Positions 58,876 to 64,000 of a stretch of 64,000 nt of DNA are shown here, piece by piece. Position 1 is the first letter of the stretch. Every line of letters begins with the position of its first letter. The notes under the pieces were generated by a model. That model ran no database searches and had not been told where the DNA came from. It was given only the letters and a program-made list of their open reading frames with translations. The position numbers and the translations under genes were made by a program. Source of the stretch: Rhizobium rhizogenes (GTDB lineage Bacteria > Pseudomonadota > Alphaproteobacteria > Rhizobiales > Rhizobiaceae); NCBI RefSeq assembly GCF_002005205.3, contig NZ_CP019702.2, positions 310,001 through 374,000 on the forward strand, written 5' to 3'.

Positions 58876-60048
58876 ATGAAACTACGGATCACCGCCGCAA
58901 TCGCGGCCATCTGCTTCAGTACTGCCGCTTATGCCGAGACGATCAAGGTGGGCGTGGTCGGTCCGTTCTCCGGCCCGTTTGCGCTGCAGGGCAAGAATTT
59001 CAAGGCCGGCATAGACGCCTGGTTCGCCCTTCACGGCAACAAGATCGGCGATGACACGGTCGAGGTCGTCTATCGCGATGTGCCGCAGGCCGATCCGGCG
59101 CAGTCCAAGGCGTTGGCGCAGGAGCTGGTGGTGAAGGAAGGCGTGCAATATCTCGCCGGCTTCTATTTCACCCCTGACGCCATGGCCGTCACGCCTTTGC
59201 TGAAGCAGGGCAATGTGCCGATGGTCATCATGAATGCCGCCACCTCGGCCATCGTGACGAAAAGCCCCTATGTGGTGCGCACCTCTTTCACCACCTGGCA
59301 GACCTCCACCCCCATCGCCAAGGTGGCCTTTGACGGCGGCGTGAAGAAGGTCATTTCGCTGGTCAGCGATTACGGCCCGGGCGTCGATGCCGAAAACGCA
59401 TTCAAGGCGGCCTTTACCGCCGCCGGCGGCGAGGTGGTGGAAACCATCCGCATGCCGCTCTCCACCAATGATTTCAGCCCGATCATGCAGCGCGTGAAGG
59501 ATTCCGGCGCGCAGGGCGTCTTCGCCTTCCTGCCGTCGGGCCCCACCACGCTCGGCTTCGTCAAGGCCTTCAATGATAACGGCCTGAAATCCGCAGGCGT
59601 CAAGCTCTTCGCACCGGGTGATCTCACCCAGGAATCCGACCTGCCGGCGCTTGGCGAGGCTGCACTCGGCATGCAGACGACCTTCCATTACGCCGTCTCG
59701 CATGATTCCCCTGAGAACAAGACCTTCGTGGAGGCCGCCGCCAAGGCGATCGGCAATCCCAAGGAACTGTCCTTCCCCGCAGTCGGCGCCTTTGACGGCA
59801 TGTATGTCATCAGCAAGATGATCGAGGCGACCGGCGGCAAACAGGATGCGGAAAAGGCGGTGGACGCGGTGAAGGGTCTTTCCTGGACAAGCCCGCGCGG
59901 CCCTGTCAGCATCGATCCGGAAAGCCGCCACATCACGCAGAACATCTATCTGCGCGAAGTGGCCAAGGCCGATGACGGCAGCTATTACAACAAGGAAGTC
60001 CAGACCTTCGAAAAACAGGGCGATCCGGGCCTCGCCGCCGCGAAATAA
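58876..60048 (+). CDS. pcaM: LIV-type ABC substrate-binding protein, probable protocatechuate-binding PcaM
   Basis: 390 residues from ATG 58876, with GGGAGGAAATC upstream. A signal peptide (MKLRITAAIAAICFSTAAYA) and a type I binding fold are present (VGVVGPFSGPFALQGKNF, ALAQELVVKEGVQYLAGFYFTP). The family usually binds branched-chain amino acids, but aromatic-acid binders also occur in it. The PcaQ operator in front of it and the known PcaQ-controlled PcaMNVWX importer of Sinorhizobium point to protocatechuate. The symbol is inferred from this, not from a search. Confidence 0.8.
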   Translation: MKLRITAAIAAICFSTAAYAETIKVGVVGPFSGPFALQGKNFKAGIDAWFALHGNKIGDDTVEVVYRDVPQADPAQSKALAQELVVKEGVQYLAGFYFTPDAMAVTPLLKQGNVPMVIMNAATSAIVTKSPYVVRTSFTTWQTSTPIAKVAFDGGVKKVISLVSDYGPGVDAENAFKAAFTAAGGEVVETIRMPLSTNDFSPIMQRVKDSGAQGVFAFLPSGPTTLGFVKAFNDNGLKSAGVKLFAPGDLTQESDLPALGEAALGMQTTFHYAVSHDSPENKTFVEAAAKAIGNPKELSFPAVGAFDGMYVISKMIEATGGKQDAEKAVDAVKGLSWTSPRGPVSIDPESRHITQNIYLREVAKADDGSYYNKEVQTFEKQGDPGLAAAK

Positions 60049-60097
60049 CCGGCAACACGGGCCTCGCCGCCACAATGGCGGCCATTCTTGAAACGGT

Positions 60098-60120
60098 CGA
60101 ACCGCCCCTATGGCGGTTCG
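60098..60120 (+). terminator. Intercistronic hairpin between pcaM and pcaN
   Basis: CGAACCGCC (60098-60106) and GGCGGTTCG (60112-60120) form a perfect stem around CCTAT. Such hairpins after a binding-protein gene often allow more binding protein than permease to be made. No U-run follows, so partial readthrough is expected. Confidence 0.55.
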
Positions 60121-60166
60121 GTTCCGGCCCGGACGGGCGTTGCAGCACCGGGAGGAGCTTTTCAAC

Positions 60167-61030
60167 ATGCAAACGGTCTTCAGCATCCTCATCGATGCGC
60201 TTGCCTATGGCATGGTCCTGTTCATCATTTCCATCGGCCTTTCGGTGACGATGGGGCTGATGCGGGTGGTCAATCTGGCGCATGGCGCCTTCGCCATGAT
60301 CGGCGGTTATCTCGCCTCCTATGCCGCGCATGGCCTCGGCCTCGGTTACGCCGTGGCGATCCTCGTCGCCATCGTCGGCACCATCGTCATCGCCATTCCG
60401 CTTGAGCGTTTCCTCTATCGCCGCATCTATGGCGCGCCGGAGCTGACGCAGGTGCTGATGACCATCGGCATTACCTTCTGCATTATCGGCATCGCCAATT
60501 TCGTCTTCGGGCCGACGCTGAAGACCATTCCGCTGCCGCAGCAGCTGGCCGGCCCCACCGATCTCGGCTTCCGCACCATCGCCACCCACCGCATCTTCGC
60601 CATTGCCTGCGGTCTGGCCGTGGCCGGCGCATTGTGGTTCACCTTCGAAAAGACCGCCTTCGGCATCAAGCTGCGCGCTGCTGTCGATAATGCCGCCATG
60701 GCCGCGGCGCTCGGCGTGCGCACCGAAGTCATCTACGCCGTCAGCTTTGCCATCGCCGTTGGCCTTGCCGCCATGGGCGGCGTCATCGGCGCGGAATTGC
60801 TGCCGGTCGAACCCTATTATGCGCTGCGTTACATGGTCACCTTCCTCGTGGTGGTCTCGGTCGGCGGCGCGGGCTCCATTCCGGGCGCGCTGATCGCCTG
60901 CCTGCTGCTCGGCGCCATCGATACGACCGGGCGGTATCTCGCGCCCGAATATGGCGAATTCTTCTTTTATCTAGCGGTCATCGTGATCATCACCTTGTTC
61001 CCGCGCGGCCTTCTTGGAAGGGCGAAATGA
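60167..61030 (+). CDS. pcaN: LIV-type ABC permease, probable PcaN
   Basis: 287 residues from ATG 60167 (MQTVFSILIDALAYGMVLF), with GGGAGGAGCTTTTCAAC upstream. It has about eight membrane helices in the LivH arrangement, including LMRVVNLAHGAFAMIGGYLA and the docking region KTAFGIKLRAAVDNAAMAAAL followed by GVRTEVIYAVSFAIAVG. It is followed by the LivM-type permease after one base. The substrate assignment follows that of the binding protein. Confidence 0.85.
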   Translation: MQTVFSILIDALAYGMVLFIISIGLSVTMGLMRVVNLAHGAFAMIGGYLASYAAHGLGLGYAVAILVAIVGTIVIAIPLERFLYRRIYGAPELTQVLMTIGITFCIIGIANFVFGPTLKTIPLPQQLAGPTDLGFRTIATHRIFAIACGLAVAGALWFTFEKTAFGIKLRAAVDNAAMAAALGVRTEVIYAVSFAIAVGLAAMGGVIGAELLPVEPYYALRYMVTFLVVVSVGGAGSIPGALIACLLLGAIDTTGRYLAPEYGEFFFYLAVIVIITLFPRGLLGRAK

Positions 61031-61031
61031 G

Positions 61032-62039
61032 ATGGCGGTGCTCATGAACGACGTGACTGAAACGGCAGACACCCCGAAGACACGTTCGCCGCTGCGCGCT
61101 GTCGCCGGGCCGCTCATCATCATCGCCGCCGCCATCCTCGGTTACTTTCTGTTTCCAGATAATCTGGCGCTTCTGACCCGCATCATCGCCATTGCGCTGC
61201 TGGTGCTGTCGATTGATCTCGTCACCGGTTATTGCGGCGTCGCCACGCTTGGCCATGCGGCGCTCTTCGGCGCCGGCGCCTATGCCGCCGGCATCGCTGC
61301 CGCCCATTTCGAGATCACCGATCCGCTGCTCATGACCGCCATCGGCGCCGCAGCCGGCGGCGTCGCAGGGCTGCTCTCCGGCACGGTTCTGCTGCGTGCC
61401 CACGGCTTGCCGCAGCTGGTGCTTTCCATCGCCGTCATCCATCTGTTTCACGAGGCGGCCAACAAGGCGTCGAACTGGACGGGCGGCAGCGACGGCCTTG
61501 CCGGCGTCTCGCCGGATGCCCTGTTCGGCACCTTCGAATTCGATCTTTTCGGCCGCACCGCTTATATCTATGGCGTCTGTCTGCTGCTCCTCGTTTTCGT
61601 CGCCCTCAGGGTCATCGTCCATTCACCCTTCGGCATGCTGTGTCGCGGCGTCAAGCAGGACAGCACCCGCATTCAGGCCATGGGCGGCTCCGTCAACGGC
61701 ACGATTTTGAAGATGTTCGTCATATCAGGCGTCGTCGCCGGCATTGGCGGTGCGCTCAACGCCATTTCAACCCAGGTCGTCGGCCTCGACAGCCTCAGCT
61801 TCACGCTTTCGGCCGAAGCGCTGGTCATGCTGGTGCTCGGCGGCGCGGGTTCGCTTTATGGTGCGCTGATCGGCACCGTCACCTTCATGTGGTTCGAAGA
61901 TGTCGTTTCGGCCGCCAATCCGTTCCATTGGCTGACGATCGTCGGCCTGCTGCTGATTGCCGTCGTGCTCTTTGCACCACGCGGGCTTTACGGCGCGGGT
62001 GAGCAGATCATTGCGCGCCTGCGGGGAGATCGCAAATGA
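61032..62039 (+). CDS. pcaV: LIV-type ABC permease, probable PcaV
   Basis: 335 residues from ATG 61032; an ATG at 61044 would be four residues shorter. It has a LivM-type membrane fold with SIDLVTGYCGVATLGHAALF, the docking loop GMLCRGVKQDSTRIQAMGGSVN and LVLGGAGSLYGALIGT. A charged N-terminal leader of about 20 residues precedes the first helix. The stop overlaps the next ATPase start by four bases. Confidence 0.85.
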   Translation: MAVLMNDVTETADTPKTRSPLRAVAGPLIIIAAAILGYFLFPDNLALLTRIIAIALLVLSIDLVTGYCGVATLGHAALFGAGAYAAGIAAAHFEITDPLLMTAIGAAAGGVAGLLSGTVLLRAHGLPQLVLSIAVIHLFHEAANKASNWTGGSDGLAGVSPDALFGTFEFDLFGRTAYIYGVCLLLLVFVALRVIVHSPFGMLCRGVKQDSTRIQAMGGSVNGTILKMFVISGVVAGIGGALNAISTQVVGLDSLSFTLSAEALVMLVLGGAGSLYGALIGTVTFMWFEDVVSAANPFHWLTIVGLLLIAVVLFAPRGLYGAGEQIIARLRGDRK

Positions 62040-62800
62040 GCGCCATTTTTGAAGTATCCGGCCTGCAGAAGAATTTCGGTGGCCTCGTCGTCACCAACAA
62101 TGTCTCGCTGTCGCTATCGCCGGGAGACCGCACGGTGCTGATCGGCCCCAATGGCGCCGGCAAGACGACCTTCGTCAATCTCGTCACCGGCAATATAAAA
62201 CCCTCTTCAGGCACGGTGCGCATCGCCGGCGAGGATGTGACAGGCCTCAGCGCCAGCCAGCGGGTGAAACGCGGCCTCGTCCGCTCGTTTCAGGTCACAC
62301 GGCTGTTTCAGGATATGACGCCCGAGGAACATGTAGCGCTCGCCATTCTCCAGCGGGAGGGAAAGACCGGCCGGATTTTCGGCCGTTACCGCGCCATGCC
62401 CGCGGTGACGAGCGAAGCACGCGACATTCTCGGCACGCTCGGCCTTCTGGCGCTTGCCGAAACAAGGGTGCGTGAAATCGCCTATGGCCAGCAGCGGCTG
62501 ATCGAGATCGCGCTTGCCATGGCGCTTCGCCCGAAAATCCTGCTGCTCGACGAACCGGCCGCCGGCGTGCCTTCAACGGAAACCGCGCGCATCGAACAGG
62601 CGCTCGACCGGCTGCCCGCCGACCTCGCGATTCTGATGATCGAGCACGACATGGATCTGGTTTTCCGCTTCGCCAAACGTGTGGTGGTGCTCGCCGCAGG
62701 TGCGGTCATCTTCGACGGTTCGCCTGAAGACGTCACCAGCAATGCGGAAGTCCGCCAAGCCTATCTGGGAAGTTACGCCGATGCCCGCAGCGCCGCTTGA
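62036..62800 (+). CDS. pcaW: LIV-type ABC ATP-binding protein, LivG class, probable PcaW
   Basis: 254 residues. Walker A GPNGAGKTT is intact, followed by the LivG-type region SASQRVKRGLVRSFQVTRLF. The signature is degenerate (EIAYGQQRLIEIALAMAL), as usual for LivG. Walker B ILLLDEPAAGVPS and the H-loop MIEHDMDLVFRFAKRVVVL follow. The start overlaps the permease stop, and the last 20 bases overlap the start of the LivF-type gene. Confidence 0.88.
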   Translation: MSAIFEVSGLQKNFGGLVVTNNVSLSLSPGDRTVLIGPNGAGKTTFVNLVTGNIKPSSGTVRIAGEDVTGLSASQRVKRGLVRSFQVTRLFQDMTPEEHVALAILQREGKTGRIFGRYRAMPAVTSEARDILGTLGLLALAETRVREIAYGQQRLIEIALAMALRPKILLLDEPAAGVPSTETARIEQALDRLPADLAILMIEHDMDLVFRFAKRVVVLAAGAVIFDGSPEDVTSNAEVRQAYLGSYADARSAA

Positions 62801-63497
62801 AATCGTCAACCTCACCGCCGGTTATGGCCCCACCCGCGTCATCGAGGGCCTGTCGCTTTCGGTGCCATCAGGTTCGCGTTTTGCCGTTCTCGGCCGCAAC
62901 GGCGTCGGCAAGACCAGCCTCTTCGCCACGCTGGCCGGCCAGACGAAACGTTTCGCCGGCGATATCCGCATCGGCGGGCAGGACATCGCCGCCTTGCCGA
63001 GTGCCGCCCGTGCCAAAGCCGGCCTCGGTTACGTGCCGCAGACGCGGGATGTTTTCCCGACGCTGACCGTCGAGGAGAACCTGTTCGTCGGCCTCAAGGG
63101 TCGACCGAAATCCGCGATCGAAGAAGCCTATACGCTGTTTCCGCGCCTGAAGGAGCGCCGCCGCAATCTCGGCTCGCAACTTTCCGGCGGCGAACAGCAG
63201 ATGCTCTCCACCGCCCGCACCATTCTCGGCCAGCCGCGCGTGCTGCTGCTCGACGAACCGCTCGAAGGCCTCGCCCCCGTCATCTGCGAGGAGCTGATGG
63301 CCGCCTTTTCCAAACTCGCCCAATCCGGTGAAATGACCATTCTTCTTGTGGAACAGCGCATCCAGATGGCCATTGACTTCGCCGACCACGCCATCATCAT
63401 GGAACGCGGCCGCATCGTCTGGGAAGGGCCGTCCAGCGAGCTTGCGGAGAACCCGGATATTATCGATACGCATCTTGGGGTTGGCGGACTTCACTGA
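62781..63497 (+). CDS. pcaX: LIV-type ABC ATP-binding protein, LivF class, probable PcaX
   Basis: 238 residues from ATG 62781 (MPAAPLEIVNLTAGYGPTRV), overlapping the LivG-type gene by 20 bp. Walker A GRNGVGKTS, the LivF-type GLGYVPQTRDVFPTLTVEENL, the signature LSGGEQQML, Walker B LLLDEPLEGLAPV and the H-loop LVEQRIQMAIDFAD are present. With the LivG-type subunit it energises the importer. It ends ten bases before the repeat at 63507. Confidence 0.88.
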   Translation: MPAAPLEIVNLTAGYGPTRVIEGLSLSVPSGSRFAVLGRNGVGKTSLFATLAGQTKRFAGDIRIGGQDIAALPSAARAKAGLGYVPQTRDVFPTLTVEENLFVGLKGRPKSAIEEAYTLFPRLKERRRNLGSQLSGGEQQMLSTARTILGQPRVLLLDEPLEGLAPVICEELMAAFSKLAQSGEMTILLVEQRIQMAIDFADHAIIMERGRIVWEGPSSELAENPDIIDTHLGVGGLH

Positions 63498-63506
63498 GTC
63501 CACCCA

Positions 63507-63623
63507 CCCTCATTCCTGTGCCTGTCACAGGAATCCAGCCAGCCCAAGTCCTTGGGCTAGAACGAGTCTCTCGCCGCGCAGACGCGCGTCGGCTGAATCC
63601 CTGTGACAAGCACAGGGATGAGG
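63507..63623. repeat. 117-bp palindromic intergenic repeat, copy D
   Basis: Left arm hairpin TTCCTGTG-CCTGT-CACAGGAA, inner hairpin AGCCCAAG-TCC-TTGGGCT, right arm CCCTGTG-ACAAG-CACAGGG. It is the same length as copies A-C and closest to copy B. It follows the last gene of the importer operon. Confidence 0.85.
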
Positions 63624-63666
63624 TGAGTGTGTGGTGACCGTCGGTGGCTTGGTCATAAGGCGTGGG

Positions 63667-63957
63667 TCACAGGCCATGCAGATGAGCAGATATATCACCC
63701 CAATCCGGATTGGTGCTTTCAATCAGATTGAGCTTCCATTGCCGCGGCCATTTCTTGATCGTTTTTTCGCGCGTAATAGCGCTCGTCAACAGGTCGTATT
63801 CCTCGAACCACACGAGCATCTTCACGCCATATCGCGAAGTAAAGCCGGGTGTTAGTTCATTCTGATGTTCGAAAATCCTGTTCGGCAAATCCTTCGTCAC
63901 ACCAGTATAGAGCGTGCCGTTTCGTTTGGATGCTAAAATATAAACGTAACCCTTCAT
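63667..63957 (-). CDS. GIY-YIG domain protein
   Basis: 96 residues covering the whole small GIY-YIG module: the GIY and YIG strands appear as GYVYILASKR and TLYTGVTKDL. They are followed by the conserved Arg and helix (LPNRIFEHQN), a tyrosine-rich middle and a glutamate (AITREKTIKKW). Small stand-alone members are common in rhizobia and are often single genes in intergenic space. A DNA-processing role is possible, but none has been assigned. It is not linked to the importer. Confidence 0.85.
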   Translation of the reverse strand: MKGYVYILASKRNGTLYTGVTKDLPNRIFEHQNELTPGFTSRYGVKMLVWFEEYDLLTSAITREKTIKKWPRQWKLNLIESTNPDWGDISAHLHGL

Positions 63958-64000
63958 GTAAATGAACGTGCATCTTTCTGGATTACTTCACAAGGGAAAA

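Noticed and set aside
63507..63623. CRISPR repeat or rho-independent terminator
   Set aside because: Only one copy per site and no regular spacers, so it is not CRISPR. The element may stop transcription, but its fixed 117-bp form at four loci fits a dispersed repeat better.

Overview
The window looks like a chromosome segment of an Agrobacterium/Rhizobium-group alphaproteobacterium. The pointers are GC-rich coding sequence, a pcaQ-pcaDCHGB layout with a PcaQ-type operator, a RirA-type iron-responsive operator (TGA-N9-TCA), and dispersed palindromic intergenic repeats. This is judged from gene content and motifs only; no search was run. No tRNA, rRNA, CRISPR array, phage or insertion sequence was recognised. 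The content is almost entirely catabolism and transport.

Layout. (1) 1-4472: a PotABCD/AfuABC-like ABC importer (permease cut by the window edge, ATPase, binding protein) with a divergent ROK regulator. (2) 4586-10026: an iron-controlled cell-surface signalling unit made of a RirA-type operator, ECF sigma factor, FecR anti-sigma, TonB receptor with a signalling domain, and an MFS permease. A PAP2-type phosphatase with an autotransporter-like tail follows at 10084-12066. (3) 12300-23206: a pectin-oligosaccharide island with a binding protein, an 840-residue protein of unknown family, a GH88/GH105-like unsaturated uronyl hydrolase, a GH28 polygalacturonase, an ATPase, two permeases and a LacI regulator. 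(4) 23413-29483: an inositol-like operon on the minus strand with two paralogous binding proteins, two TIM-barrel isomerases, an IolG-like dehydrogenase and a LacI regulator.

(5) 29988-49379: a hydroaromatic and aromatic acid island. 4-Hydroxybenzoate (PobA) and quinate/shikimate (AroE-like, AroQ, QuiC) both reach protocatechuate. PcaHG, PcaB, PcaC, PcaD, PcaIJ and PcaF then convert it to succinyl-CoA and acetyl-CoA. Regulators are PcaR (IclR), PobR (AraC), PcaQ (LysR) and a TetR protein. A polar-amino-acid-type ABC importer with twin binding proteins is embedded with aroE, aroQ and quiC and is the likely quinate/shikimate importer. (6) 50061-57051: a peptide-type ABC importer with a two-domain ATPase and an M14 metallopeptidase, followed by an AraC regulator. 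(7) 58876-63497: a branched-chain-amino-acid-type ABC importer preceded by a near-perfect PcaQ operator, so probably the protocatechuate importer PcaMNVWX. A GIY-YIG protein closes the window.

The strongest non-gene observations are four 117-bp palindromic repeats with covarying arms, a matched pair of putative ECF-sigma promoters, PcaQ and PcaR operators that tie distant units together, and two near-identical inverted operators in the pectin divergent promoter.
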